48,399 nucleotides of DNA from Candidatus Binatus sp. (GCF_030646925.1 NZ_JAUSKL010000090.1:1-48399), one strand, 5' to 3'; shown: positions 16,148-24,809, numbered from the stretch's first letter. Numbers and translations: made by a program. The notes: generated from the sequence alone by a model not told the origin.

Positions 16148-16624
16148 TCAACGCTTGCGCTGATAGGTTCCGATCAGCGTCGCCTGGGCCAGGATATGAC
16201 CTTTCATCGCGGTTTCAAGTTTTGCCTTCGTTGGCCGATTGAGGTCAGGCAGTATTTTGTCCAACGCATAGAGCTTGAAAAGATACCGGTGACGTCCGAT
16301 TGGGGGGCATGGCCCGCCATAACCGGTGCGCTTCCAGTCATTCACACCAGCCAGAGTACCGGCTGGCAATTTGGCGGAACCGGCCGCCTCCGGCAGGCCA
16401 TCGAGCGTGGGCGGAAGATTGTAAAGTACCCAGTGCACCCAGGTCATTTTTGGCGCAGCCGGATCGGGGGCGTCCGGGTCATCCGCGATTAGGGCGAGGC
16501 TTCGCGTTCCTTCAGGAACGTTCGACCAGGCCAGTGCGGGAGAGAGATCCTTTCCGTCGCAGGTGTGAACGGCAGGTATCTCGCCCTGATTCTTAAAGGC
16601 AGGAGAGATCAGCTTCAGTGCCAT
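16148..16624 (-). CDS. YbhB/YbcL family (PEBP, Raf kinase inhibitor-like) protein
   Basis: The 158-residue protein shows both PEBP signatures: DDPDAPDPAAPKMTWVHWVL (about 48-67) and TGYGGPCPPIGRHRYLFKLY (about 99-118), which line the anion-binding pocket. It starts MALKLISPAFKNQGEIPAVH, typical of the bacterial YbhB/YbcL branch, without a signal peptide. Biochemical function in bacteria is unsettled. It is the last gene of a minus-strand group with MTH938 and UspA-CBS genes. Confidence 0.93.
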   Translation of the reverse strand: MALKLISPAFKNQGEIPAVHTCDGKDLSPALAWSNVPEGTRSLALIADDPDAPDPAAPKMTWVHWVLYNLPPTLDGLPEAAGSAKLPAGTLAGVNDWKRTGYGGPCPPIGRHRYLFKLYALDKILPDLNRPTKAKLETAMKGHILAQATLIGTYQRKR

Positions 16625-16737
16625 TGCGAGAAAAGTCCTCGGACGACTAATCGCGGCGCGTCTGGAAACAACGACAACCGGCCAACGGCGTTGCCAACCG
16701 CGTCAGCGGACCCTGCCCGAGACAAAGCGTGGACCAT

Positions 16738-17088
16738 TCAGCACGTCACGTGGAGGATCGCATTCGTGTTCGCCGGATTCTTGCCAAGCTCCTTAATCGC
16801 CGCGCTCGTCGGCAGAATCATAATATCTACGTCGCGCCGGCGTGCCTCGAGTTTCACTTCGTCCATCACCGGGAGCGCGTCGTATTTTCCCGAGCCGACT
16901 ATCAGCCGCCGGCATTTCCAGGGTATTTCCTCTTCCAGCGAAAGAGGAGTATGCCCGAACTGCTCGCGGAATTTCCGCGAGACTTTTTTCTTGCGCTTGC
17001 GAATCCTTCCACGGTCGATTACCACATCATGTTCGTATGCTTCGCCGTCGATTTCAATCGAGCCAAAAGTAAATTTGCCAAAATCCAT
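16738..17088 (-). CDS. MTH938/NDUFAF3 family protein (DUF498)
   Basis: The 116-residue protein begins FTFGSIEIDGEAYEHDVVI and continues with CRRLIVGSGKYDAL and ILPTSAAIKELGK. This is the small beta/alpha fold of MTH938 proteins, whose eukaryotic relatives assist respiratory complex I assembly. AGAGGTGG lies upstream of the ATG. Its place between a UspA-CBS protein and a YbhB protein suggests a stress-related role; the bacterial function is not established. Confidence 0.9.
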   Translation of the reverse strand: MDFGKFTFGSIEIDGEAYEHDVVIDRGRIRKRKKKVSRKFREQFGHTPLSLEEEIPWKCRRLIVGSGKYDALPVMDEVKLEARRRDVDIMILPTSAAIKELGKNPANTNAILHVTC

Positions 17089-17133
17089 CGCGGGCCACCT
17101 CTGACGTCCGTACGCGATCTGCTCGCGACCGTT

Positions 17134-17955
17134 CTAAGGCGATGCGCCGCGATTGGCCACGTCGGCAAAAACCTTGAGGATGTCGGAAGTCGTGATGACG
17201 CCGACGAGTTTTCGATTGTCGACCACCGGTAGTCCGTCCACTTCGCATTCTAATAATAGACGTGCAGCTTCCTGAAGAGAGGTCCTCGGAGAAGCCGCAA
17301 TCACCTCGCGAGTCATCAGCAGTCCGATCGTGGTGTCAGGCGTCGCGTCGTTGAAGGCGATATCGCGATCGGTCACGATACCTATGACTTCGCTACCGTC
17401 CACCACGGGAACCCATCGAACGCGATTCCGAGCCATCACCTGGCGCACACCAGCGACGGTCGTATCTGCTGAGGTTGTCAGCGGCGCCACTGTCATATGC
17501 GTGCCGACCGCGTCTGGGTCGCCGCTCGCGCTCGGCCTTACGGTCACGACGGGGCAGATCGATTCGCGGACAACCCGTTCGGCCACACTGCCGGGAAATG
17601 CTTTCGGCTTGCTGCGGCTGACGTGAGTCGCGATAACGACGAGGTCGGCGTTGAGTTCCTCCTCGACACGGACAATGGCAATCGCCGGGTCGCCGGTTCG
17701 GGTAAGAACCTCATAGCGGAGGTCGCCGAGATGATCGTGGCAAATTCCCATCAGTCGTTCTTTGGCGACTTGCTCCTGAGCGACGGCTGCGTCGACCCCG
17801 GCCTGGGTCAGGCTCGAACTTACGGACGGGAGTACGTGCAGAACGTACACCGTGGCACCCGCGAGCCGAGCCAATTCGCCGGCCGTTAGCAGAGCCTTCA
17901 GCGAGTTTTCATCGAAATCGATCGGGCTGAGAACAATTCGAAATGACTGTGGCAT
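17134..17955 (-). CDS. Universal stress protein fused to a CBS domain pair
   Basis: The 273-residue protein joins an N-terminal UspA domain (about 1-145) to two CBS motifs (about 150-270). The UspA part has RIVLSPIDFDENSLKALLTA, VIATHVSRSKPKAFPGSVAE and CPVVTVRPS. The CBS part has VRWVPVVDGSEVIGIVTDRD and VDGLPVVDNRKLVGVITTSD. CBS pairs bind adenine nucleotides and UspA folds bind ATP, so this is a plausible energy-state sensor in the cytoplasm. It is divergent from the GYD/CBS/BCAM0308 gene group and heads the minus-strand set. Confidence 0.93.
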   Translation of the reverse strand: MPQSFRIVLSPIDFDENSLKALLTAGELARLAGATVYVLHVLPSVSSSLTQAGVDAAVAQEQVAKERLMGICHDHLGDLRYEVLTRTGDPAIAIVRVEEELNADLVVIATHVSRSKPKAFPGSVAERVVRESICPVVTVRPSASGDPDAVGTHMTVAPLTTSADTTVAGVRQVMARNRVRWVPVVDGSEVIGIVTDRDIAFNDATPDTTIGLLMTREVIAASPRTSLQEAARLLLECEVDGLPVVDNRKLVGVITTSDILKVFADVANRGASP

Positions 17956-18243
17956 TGTAGACTACCTTCTGCTTCTAATCTCAAGAACCATCCGGCGCGT
18001 GGCCGGCACTGTCCTCTTCTGTATCCGAATGTGACAGCCAAAAATGTTTGTTGGCTCGATCGGGAGCCGGCAATTTTGAACTCACGCGGCAGAAGTGGCT
18101 GTCTCACGTCCTGCTCTCACCTGAGCATCGCATGTGCCAATCAGGGGCTCAGGACTATCGACGATCTCTATGGGGAATAGCGGGCCCCGGCTTCGGCACA
18201 CCTGATGCTCTACTTGTTGCCAAATCCAACGGGAGACATCGCA

Positions 18244-18543
18244 ATGGCGACGTACATAATGCTTACGAGACTCTCACCAGAGGCGCTCAAAAGGCCGGAA
18301 TCTGTAGTTGAACTCAACAAGCAAGTTGCAGAGCGAATCAAACGCGAATGCCCCGACGTAAAATGGATAGCCAACTACGCGGTTCTCGGACCCGCGGATT
18401 ACGTCGATGTCTTCGAGGCCGATGATGCCGAGACCGCAACCAAGGTCTCGCTCCTGGTCCGCAGCGTCGGGCATGCAACCACCGAGACATGGATCGCAAC
18501 GCCGTGGGATCGTTTCGCCGCGCTTGCAAAGACGCTGAAGTAA
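18244..18543 (+). CDS. GYD domain protein
   Basis: Start chosen at the ATG 18244 after CGGGAGAC; an in-frame ATG at 18205 would add 13 residues. The 99-residue protein (MATYIMLTRLSPEALKRPES ... ANYAVLGPADYVDVFEADD ... TETWIATPW) matches the GYD family of small ferredoxin-like-fold proteins. Members often lie near stress genes. No enzymatic function is known to me. Bases 17956-18243 upstream contain no gene and should hold divergent promoters. Confidence 0.85.
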   Translation: MATYIMLTRLSPEALKRPESVVELNKQVAERIKRECPDVKWIANYAVLGPADYVDVFEADDAETATKVSLLVRSVGHATTETWIATPWDRFAALAKTLK

Positions 18544-18603
18544 CGGGCTTCGCGTGAACTCTGGATCGTCATGCGCTCGGCTACCTTGTCGAGGACATCA
18601 AAA

Positions 18604-19116
18604 ATGATTGAAAAACCCAAAGCCCGTCGTACGCTTACCGTAGCTCGTCCCAAGGCGACAGCGCAGCGCAGCCCCAAAGGCAGTATGCGTATCGAGAACT
18701 GGATGGCCAAGCCGGTAATCACTGTCCGTCCCCACGATAGCGTGGCGGATGCGAGGAGGACGCTGGAGCAGCACAGGGTAAATCAGCTTCCGGTGGTGGT
18801 TAATGGAAGGTTGGTGGGAATCGTCACCGATCGCGACTTGCGCAGTGCTTCGGACGGCATGCGCGAGAGTGGGATGGCTGCAAGGGCAAACTTGATTCAA
18901 GAAGATGTGATTCCGGAAAATATTACGGTCGAAACGGTGATGTCGGCCAAGGTGATGAAGTTGAAGCCGCAGGACGCTATTGAGCGAGCCGCTCGTCTGA
19001 TGCGCCGGGAGCGGATCGGCGGAATTCCGGTCGTGGATGGGAAGAAACTAGTGGGAATCATTACTCGCGCCGATATTCTCAAAGCGTTCATCGCGCTTAG
19101 TGGCAAAGCAAGTTAG
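18604..19116 (+). CDS. CBS domain pair protein
   Basis: The likely start is 18604 (170 residues), with an ATG at 18571 as alternative. A basic N-terminal extension (KPKARRTLTVARPKATAQR) precedes two CBS motifs: IENWMAKPVITVRPHDSVAD with VNQLPVVVNGRLVGIVTDRD, then VMSAKVMKLKPQDAI with IGGIPVVDGKKLVGIITRAD. Such stand-alone pairs bind AMP/ATP or S-adenosylmethionine and regulate partners; no partner domain is present. It is 15 bases upstream of the BCAM0308-like gene and probably cotranscribed with it. Confidence 0.92.
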   Translation: MIEKPKARRTLTVARPKATAQRSPKGSMRIENWMAKPVITVRPHDSVADARRTLEQHRVNQLPVVVNGRLVGIVTDRDLRSASDGMRESGMAARANLIQEDVIPENITVETVMSAKVMKLKPQDAIERAARLMRRERIGGIPVVDGKKLVGIITRADILKAFIALSGKAS

Positions 19117-19131
19117 CGGGGACTTCGTGCA

Positions 19132-19674
19132 ATGAAAGGCACCGATAGACCGAAAGGCAAAGGCCTGATTCGCAGTCTGAGTCGCAAAGGTACGAGCTTC
19201 GACAAGAGCCCTCCTGTGGCCCGCCGGCGAGGGCCTTTCAAAGACCCCTCGGTATGCGAGCGGTGCGGGGCTGTCTATGAGCGCAAAAGTTGGCATCGGG
19301 CGGGCCGCATTACCACCGATAAGCTTTCCGGCGCCGCCTGGGTCATATGCCCTGCGTGCGCGGAAGCAAAAAGTGGCATCGCCTACGGGAAGATCCTGGT
19401 AAGCGGCGACTTCGCACGCGACCATCTGGATCAGATTCGCCGCCGCATTGCCAACGTCGACAGTCGTGCGAGGGCTAATCAACCGGAGCGACGGATACTA
19501 TCCGCGGATTGGGATGGGGAGACGCTCGAGATACTGACAACCTCGCAAAAACTCGCTCATCGCATAGCCCGGGAGCTTGAGAAGGTCTTCGGCGGACGCG
19601 CGAAGTACCATTGGTCGGACGACGATGGCAGCTTGTTCGCGACCTGGAAGGGTGAGGCCGCTAGCAAACTCTGA
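19132..19674 (+). CDS. BCAM0308 family protein with zinc-binding cysteines
   Basis: The 180-residue protein carries CERCGAVYERKSW and, about 30 residues on, CPAC, a four-cysteine zinc site. GKILVSGDFARDHLDQI, PERRI and an EILTTSQKLAHRIARELEKV helix follow, ending in a beta hairpin (YHWSDDDGSLFATW). This layout matches the family named after BCAM0308, a gene of the low-oxygen-activated locus of Burkholderia cenocepacia. The molecular role is unknown. A basic N-terminus precedes the zinc site. Confidence 0.82.
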   Translation: MKGTDRPKGKGLIRSLSRKGTSFDKSPPVARRRGPFKDPSVCERCGAVYERKSWHRAGRITTDKLSGAAWVICPACAEAKSGIAYGKILVSGDFARDHLDQIRRRIANVDSRARANQPERRILSADWDGETLEILTTSQKLAHRIARELEKVFGGRAKYHWSDDDGSLFATWKGEAASKL

Positions 19675-19723
19675 AGTTGGCGGCCCTCCTCATCGCAACA
19701 ATCAAAATCGGGAGTGAAACCAA

Positions 19724-19918
19724 ATGCCTGAATTCGAGGGGAGATCCGAAATCGGCAGCTTCCAGGAAGCCATTGATGATGCTGTGGAGAAGGCCAGACA
19801 GTCAGAGCTCCGTGCGGAGATAACCGTTTCCTATCAGGTCACGAAGATCAGCGGGGCGCGTGGCGGAATTGCAGGCATCAACCGGATGTTCGTAGTGATC
19901 GAGGCAGAAGTGCATTGA
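19724..19918 (+). CDS. Small 64-residue protein, possibly dodecin-like
   Basis: GGGAGTG lies about ten bases before the ATG, supporting translation. The sequence SFQEAIDDAVEKARQSELRA followed by beta-type stretches (ITVSYQVTKIS, FVVIEAEVH) has the size and strand-helix-strand pattern of dodecins, small flavin-binding or coenzyme A-binding oligomers. The usual dodecin tryptophan is absent, so the assignment is weak. It belongs to the stress-gene group. Confidence 0.6.
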   Translation: MPEFEGRSEIGSFQEAIDDAVEKARQSELRAEITVSYQVTKISGARGGIAGINRMFVVIEAEVH

Positions 19919-20007
19919 TCATCAAGCACACCTAGTTCGGCTTAGCGGTTTTGTGCGGCGGCTTACCGCCGAAGCTGTGTCGTTTCGGCGACAGGAGATA
20001 AAGCCAG

Positions 20008-20988
20008 GTGCAACTGGTGATGGTCGGCGATGTGATGCTGGGACGGGGTGTCAATGAGGCACTCAGGCAAGTCTGTCCCGAATATCCATGGGGCGACACC
20101 TTGCGACACTTTCATGAAGCGGACTGGCGGTTGTGCAATCTCGAATGTGTGATATCGGACCGAGGAGTTCCCTGGCGCTCCACTCCGAAGGTGTTTCACT
20201 TCCGTTCAGACGCCAGGAACATCGCCGTACTGACGGCGGCCGGCATCGATGCGGTATCGTTGGCAAACAACCACATCCTGGATTTCGGCTACGACGCGAT
20301 GCGCGAGATGCTGGAACTGCTAGACGCCAACCACATCAAGCACGCAGGCGCGGGACTCAATCATTCGAGAGCTTTCGAGCCGGCGCTCTCGAACGTCGGA
20401 GGAATGACAATCGCGCTCATCGCTCTTACCGACAATGAGCCGCAATGGGAAGCGACGGCCGATAGGGCAGGGCTCGCCTACGTTCCGATCGATGTCGCAG
20501 ACCAACGTGCGCAGGAACTCTTCGCGATGATCGGAGCCGCCAAACAGCGGGACGCAGTCGTTATCATTTCGGCACATTGGGGACCGAACTGGGGTTACGA
20601 GCCCCCAAAAGATCATATCCGTTTCGCACATCGTATGATCGATGAAGGAGCCGACATCATCTTCGGCCACTCGGGTCATGTCTTCCGCGGAATCGAACTC
20701 TATCGCGAGCGGCCGATTATCTACTGCGCGGGAAATTTCATAGACGACTACGCGATCGACGAATTCGAGCGCAATGACGAGTCGTTCATTTACGCGATCG
20801 ACCTCGACGATCGCGTGCTCCCGCGAAGCATTCGTCTTTCGCCGACGATAATCGGGGACCGGCAGGCGCGAATGGCGGGAGTCCGCGCGCGAAGCATCGC
20901 GGCCAAGATGCAGGATCTTTGCACGAAGCTGAACACGTTCGCGAAATGGAACGACCGTGACCAACGCCTCGAAATACGAATCGGCTAG
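20008..20988 (+). CDS. CapA family protein (metallophosphatase fold)
   Basis: Starts with GTG at 20008 after AGGAGATAAAGCCAG. The 326 residues begin QLVMVGDVMLGRGV, continue with DWRLCNLECVISDRG, SLANNHILDFGYDAM, VIISAHWGPNWGYEP and IIFGHSGHVFRGIELY. These are the CapA/PGA_cap motifs, with Asp, Asn-His and His metal-ligand residues as in calcineurin-like folds. CapA homologues take part in poly-gamma-glutamate export in Bacillus. Here no capB/capC is nearby and there is no signal peptide or membrane helix, so that role is doubtful. Confidence 0.9.
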   Translation: MQLVMVGDVMLGRGVNEALRQVCPEYPWGDTLRHFHEADWRLCNLECVISDRGVPWRSTPKVFHFRSDARNIAVLTAAGIDAVSLANNHILDFGYDAMREMLELLDANHIKHAGAGLNHSRAFEPALSNVGGMTIALIALTDNEPQWEATADRAGLAYVPIDVADQRAQELFAMIGAAKQRDAVVIISAHWGPNWGYEPPKDHIRFAHRMIDEGADIIFGHSGHVFRGIELYRERPIIYCAGNFIDDYAIDEFERNDESFIYAIDLDDRVLPRSIRLSPTIIGDRQARMAGVRARSIAAKMQDLCTKLNTFAKWNDRDQRLEIRIG

Positions 20989-21192
20989 CCAAATCTCGAT
21001 GGAGTCATCGTATGTGGCTTGAGTTCGGATCGTCGCGGGGATGCAGGTTGGATAGCGCGGGCGCGCGTCCGAAAGCGAGAGTAACTTCGATGACGACCAG
21101 ACTGCGTGGTGCCAACGTCCTGCGTGATCGTCGTTTCCATCTGGACGATCTGGGGAATCAGTCTCGGCTGCTCGACTGACACGAGGGGAACG

Positions 21193-21497
21193 ACTGCGCG
21201 CATCCCGTTTCGCGTCCCGGACCGCGAAGAGCTCCGCGACCGCCCGTGGTCGCGATCAATCGCAGTTTGGCGATCGCGGAAACGCAAGGTGCCAGCGCCG
21301 CGCTCGAAGCTCTGCAGAAAATTGCCGACGATTCACGGCTGGTCGAATACCAGCCATACTGGGCCGCGCGCGCGGAGCTGCTGGTCCGGACCGCTCACGA
21401 CGAGGCGCGCGACGCGTATGAAATCGCGATCGGCCTCGAGCGCGACCCCGCGGTCCGCCGCTTCCTGCTCCGTCGCCAGTCAGCCGTGTCGATTTGA
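21193..21497 (+). pseudogene. ECF sigma factor (DUF6596 type) remnant with internal deletion
   Basis: Bases 21193-21243 encode TARIPFRVPDREELRDR, the start of the DUF6596 extension of large ECF sigma factors. In another frame 21241-21497 encode PVVAINRSLAIAETQGASAA, then YWAARAELLVRTAHDEARDA and DPAVRRFLLRRQ, the C-terminal TPR-like end of the same family. Roughly 150 residues between the two motifs are missing, and no sigma region 2 or 4 is present upstream. It is a dead gene. The remainder of 20989-21569 contains no other gene. Confidence 0.75.
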
Positions 21498-21569
21498 CTC
21501 GCCGGGCGATGACCGTCCCGCTCGGTTCTTTGTAGCCGTATCAGCGCGCCCTTCGGCTATTCGAAAGTA

Positions 21570-22112
21570 TTAGTGCCGCCGGCCCCTGCTCTTCGGGACG
21601 GTCACCGTCAGCACAGCGTCGTCCGTGCCCGTCGAATCGTCGCCGTCGCTGCAGGTCACGTCGATCGTGTACACGCGGGCGCCGTCGCGGGCGCATCGCT
21701 CAGCGCGAACGTCCACCGAGGTCGTCAGCGTCACCGTGTCATCTCCAGGAGGCCCCGAGATCACCGCTTTGCTGAAGCTAAAGTCCGGACCTTGCTTGCT
21801 GGTCCGCGCGCCGCATCCGTGGCCGCCTTCGTCGTCGTCACTCTGCTGATTCGAACTGATGTCGGTGACCTGCAATCCCAGCGTATCCCCATCACTCGTG
21901 GCCTCGCTTTCAGCAAACTTGATGCTGATGCTCTTCATCTTGTGATTCGGCGGCCACAGCGTAGTCGGAGTGTAAGTGATCACGCCGTCGCCGCAGGGCG
22001 CCGTCGCCGTCCCACCCGATTTCGGCGGCTTTGCAAACGCGCTGGAAGCGAACAACAGCACGATTACAGCCACTGCCGCGACTATGCCCGAACGATTCAT
22101 ATTTCCGATCAT
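21570..22112 (-). CDS. Secreted protein with LWPPNHKM motif, function unknown
   Basis: The start at 22112 has GGGGA nine bases upstream; a longer frame to 22181 exists but would precede the signal peptide oddly. The N-terminus (IVAAVAVIVLLFASSAFA) is a clear Sec signal peptide with cleavage near AFA-KP. The mature 150 residues contain TPTTLWPPNHKMKSISIKF, a motif common in extracellular beta-sandwich proteins, a SDDDEGGHGCGARTS acidic stretch, and VDVRAERCARDGARVYTIDV. It ends TVTVPKSRGRRH. It looks like a single exported beta-rich domain. Cysteines suggest a periplasmic or extracellular disulphide-bonded fold. Confidence 0.75.
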   Translation of the reverse strand: MIGNMNRSGIVAAVAVIVLLFASSAFAKPPKSGGTATAPCGDGVITYTPTTLWPPNHKMKSISIKFAESEATSDGDTLGLQVTDISSNQQSDDDEGGHGCGARTSKQGPDFSFSKAVISGPPGDDTVTLTTSVDVRAERCARDGARVYTIDVTCSDGDDSTGTDDAVLTVTVPKSRGRRH

Positions 22113-22389
22113 AATTTCCCCGACCATCCTCATCGCCGAAACGATTACGATTGAGCGATTGTAGCGTTTGCTTGAGACCATAATCCAGTTTAAGAAAACG
22201 CTCCCCTTGCGCGGCCAACAGGCAGCCGACGCAACAGTGGATATCGTAATCAGTGAGACTGCGAGGATTTAGCGAGATACGAGCGGCTTAATCGGCGCGA
22301 AGGCTCGGCGTGCTCGCGTAGCGCAACTTCAGCGCACACGTCCAGCGCACCGTCAGGCACGACGGTTTGCAGGCGCGGGAACCCGACCT

Positions 22390-22593
22390 CTACTCGACGA
22401 CGACTTCGTCGGGGAAGAGGAATGTGGTGGCTCCGTCGTCGAACTGAACCAGGAACATACGCCGATCGAGATTATTCATCTCGCGCAGGATGCGCGGTTG
22501 TTCGCTAAAGCGAATGCGGCCTTCGTGGTCGCGCACTGGTTTTTGCAGTCGGCACACCCGTCCCACCACCGCCTCATTGTTTTCGCTGATCAT
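22390..22593 (-). CDS. Small hypothetical protein, 67 residues
   Basis: The frame from ATG 22593 encodes a protein with a plausible compact beta fold (VGRVCRLQKPVRDHEGRIRF, MFLVQFDDGATTFLFPDEVV). A promoter-like sequence lies about 60 bases upstream (22652-22680). The composition is protein-like and differs from antisense shadow frames. No family is recognised. The spacer 22182-22389 shows nothing else. Confidence 0.55.
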   Translation of the reverse strand: MISENNEAVVGRVCRLQKPVRDHEGRIRFSEQPRILREMNNLDRRMFLVQFDDGATTFLFPDEVVVE

Positions 22594-22651
22594 CTTCTAA
22601 TTTTCCAACCCCTCTATTTCCGGCCAACCGGTCATCAGCAACCCATTGCGG

Positions 22652-22680
22652 ATATTAGCAAGCATCGGGCCACTTGTTTA
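22652..22680 (-). promoter_or_regulatory. Candidate sigma-70 promoter for the 67-residue gene
   Basis: On the minus strand, TAAACA (22680-22675), a 17-base spacer and TAATAT (22657-22652) with an upstream TG make a plausible extended -10 promoter. The region 22594-22912 is AT-richer than its surroundings, lies between divergent genes, and otherwise contains no supported gene. Confidence 0.35.
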
Positions 22681-22912
22681 GACCCCTGCGGAACAATCAA
22701 AAAGATTTGTCCAGAGGATGTGGAAAAAAGTTTTTTCGTCCGTTTCGCCATCGAAATCGCAAAATCTTCCAGCGCCGTCGCTCGCCCGCGCTTCCGATGC
22801 GATGCCATGCTGTGGTAACCGAATAGCGTCACTCGTCTCGCATTAAGTACACTGCAGTGGCTGGTTGAGGTACGCAGATCGCGAACAACACGCAATTCAG
22901 GAAGGTTCGCCT

Positions 22913-24682
22913 ATGTCCACGGTCTATCCGCTCCTGATGGGGCGTCGCGCGATGATCGCGACCGAGCACTACCTCTCGGCCGCCGCCGGCGCCCAGATAT
23001 TCGCTCATCACGGCAACGCTATCGACGCCGCGGTCGCCGCTACCTTCGTCGAAGGCGTCGTGAATCCGCATATGCACACGATCGGCGGCGAGGCGCCGAT
23101 GCTGATTTATTCGGCATCTGCTGGGCGGGTAGTCTCCATCAACGGCAACATGATGGCGCCGGCGCGCGCCACGATCGAGCACTTCAAGTCGCTCGGAATC
23201 GATCTGATCCCCGCGTCGGGCCTGCTGGCCGCCGGTGTTCCAGCCGCGCTCGACGCGCTCCTCACCGCGCTCAAAACTTTTGGCACCAAGTCGTTGGCCG
23301 ACGTCCTCGAGCCGGCCCTGGCGCTCGCCAGCGACGGCTTCCCGATGCACGTCGGGCTGTCGGGCGAAATCGCGGACGGAAGCGACGTTCCAGTCGGCGG
23401 AGCAGGCGCCTCGATCGCACAAAACGCCGCGCGCTATCTCAGGAACTGGCCCTCGACGGCGCGCGTTTACGTGCCCGACGGAAAAGTGCCGCGCCCCGGC
23501 GCAGTTATCAAAAATCCGGCGCTCGCGAATTTCTACATTCGGTTGCTCGAAGCCGAGGCTGGCGCGAACAAGAGCGGTCGCGAGGCGGGACTCGACGCCG
23601 CTCGCGATCGATTTTATCGCGGCGATATCGCGCGCGAGATCGTTGCATGGTCCGACGCGCAGGGCGGTCTGCTCGCCGATACCGATCTCGCCGGCTTCAC
23701 CACCGCGATCGAAACGCCGGTGCACGCGAACTATCGCGGTGTCACGATGTTCAAGTGCGGGCCATGGTCGCAGGGTCCGGTATTCATTCAGCAACTGAAA
23801 TTGCTCGAGGGATTCGACCTCGCCGCGATGGGCCACAACTCCGCCGACTACGTCCATACAATCGTCGAGGCCGCCAAACTTTCCTTTGCCGACCGCGAAG
23901 CATATTACGGCGATCCCAAGTTCACCGACGTGCCGATCGCAGCGCTGGTGAGCGATCGATACGCTGCGATCCGCCGCAACTTGATCGATCGCGAGCGCGC
24001 CTCGATCGAGCAAAGGCCCGGCGATCCGGCTGCGATGCGCGCGCTGCGCGATACGCCCGCGCAGGACGCGCGTCCGTGGGGCGGCGGCACGATTCACGTC
24101 ACTGCCGCAGATCGCGACGGCAACATGATCGCGGTGACCGCCAGCGGCGGATGGATTCCCAGCTCACCCGTGATCGATGCGCTCGGCTTTCCGCTCGGCA
24201 GCCGGATGCAAACGTTCTACCTCGACGAGCGCCACGCCAACGCGCTCAAGCCCGGCAAGCGTCCGCGCACGACGCTGTCGCCGTCGCTTGCGATGCGCGC
24301 TGACGAGCCGTATCTCGCATTCGGCACGCCCGGCGGCGATCAGCAGGATCAATGGACGCTGCAGTTCTTTCTGAACGTCGTCGAGTTCGGGATGGATTTG
24401 CAGCGGGCGATCGAAGCGCCCAAATTTTCCACCGCGCACGCCCCCAGCACGTTCTATCCGCACAACAATTTTCCGGGTTTGGTGCGGATCGAAGATCGGA
24501 TCGACGCCAAGGTGCGCGAGTCGCTCGCCGCGCGCGGACATCGTGTCGAAGTGCGGCCGCCGTGGTCCGAGGGCCACGTCCTCGCGGTGCAGTTCGATCG
24601 CACGACCGGCGTGCTGTCCGGCGGCGCCGATCCGCGCGGACAGGCGATACCCGTGATGCCGGCGCAGGTGATCGGCTGGTGA
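22913..24682 (+). CDS. Gamma-glutamyltransferase family protein
   Basis: Start at 22913 (AGGAAGG upstream), 589 residues; an ATG at 22865 is in frame. The precursor shows GNAIDAAVAATFVEGVVNPH and TIGGEAPMLIYSA near the N-terminus, as in Ntn-hydrolase gamma-glutamyltransferases. The autoprocessing threonine is most likely in GGGTIHVTAADRDGNMIA, and the oxyanion-hole region is near KRPRTTLSPSL followed by FGTPGGDQQDQW. No signal peptide is visible, so it may be cytoplasmic, unlike classical Ggt. Some relatives act as acylases rather than on glutathione. Confidence 0.88.
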   Translation: MSTVYPLLMGRRAMIATEHYLSAAAGAQIFAHHGNAIDAAVAATFVEGVVNPHMHTIGGEAPMLIYSASAGRVVSINGNMMAPARATIEHFKSLGIDLIPASGLLAAGVPAALDALLTALKTFGTKSLADVLEPALALASDGFPMHVGLSGEIADGSDVPVGGAGASIAQNAARYLRNWPSTARVYVPDGKVPRPGAVIKNPALANFYIRLLEAEAGANKSGREAGLDAARDRFYRGDIAREIVAWSDAQGGLLADTDLAGFTTAIETPVHANYRGVTMFKCGPWSQGPVFIQQLKLLEGFDLAAMGHNSADYVHTIVEAAKLSFADREAYYGDPKFTDVPIAALVSDRYAAIRRNLIDRERASIEQRPGDPAAMRALRDTPAQDARPWGGGTIHVTAADRDGNMIAVTASGGWIPSSPVIDALGFPLGSRMQTFYLDERHANALKPGKRPRTTLSPSLAMRADEPYLAFGTPGGDQQDQWTLQFFLNVVEFGMDLQRAIEAPKFSTAHAPSTFYPHNNFPGLVRIEDRIDAKVRESLAARGHRVEVRPPWSEGHVLAVQFDRTTGVLSGGADPRGQAIPVMPAQVIGW

Positions 24683-24695
24683 ACGCCGCGGAGCT

Positions 24696-24720
24696 GATTC
24701 GGGCCGCAGGGCCGAATCGC
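24696..24720. repeat. Dispersed palindromic repeat, inverted copy of R3
   Basis: GATTCGGGCCGCAGGGCCGA plus ATCGC is the reverse complement, with two or three mismatches, of the 25-base core found twice at 1047-1071 and 1089-1113. It lies 13 bases after the gamma-glutamyltransferase stop and could form a hairpin in either transcript. Confidence 0.65.
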
Positions 24721-24809
24721 ATTTGAATTGAGACCGCCGAGTCGCAAGTGAATGAAAGCCCCGAGTCCGAGCGAACGCGGAGGCGAGGGCAATATGGAGG
24801 AATCCACGC

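Noticed and set aside
22635-22808. Minus-strand small frame starting MASHRKRGRATALEDF
   Set aside because: No homology signal or ribosome binding site; it would overlap the promoter region of the 67-residue gene.
22829-24097. Antisense frame of about 420 codons opposite the gamma-glutamyltransferase
   Set aside because: No conserved motifs; the plus-strand protein is a clear family member.
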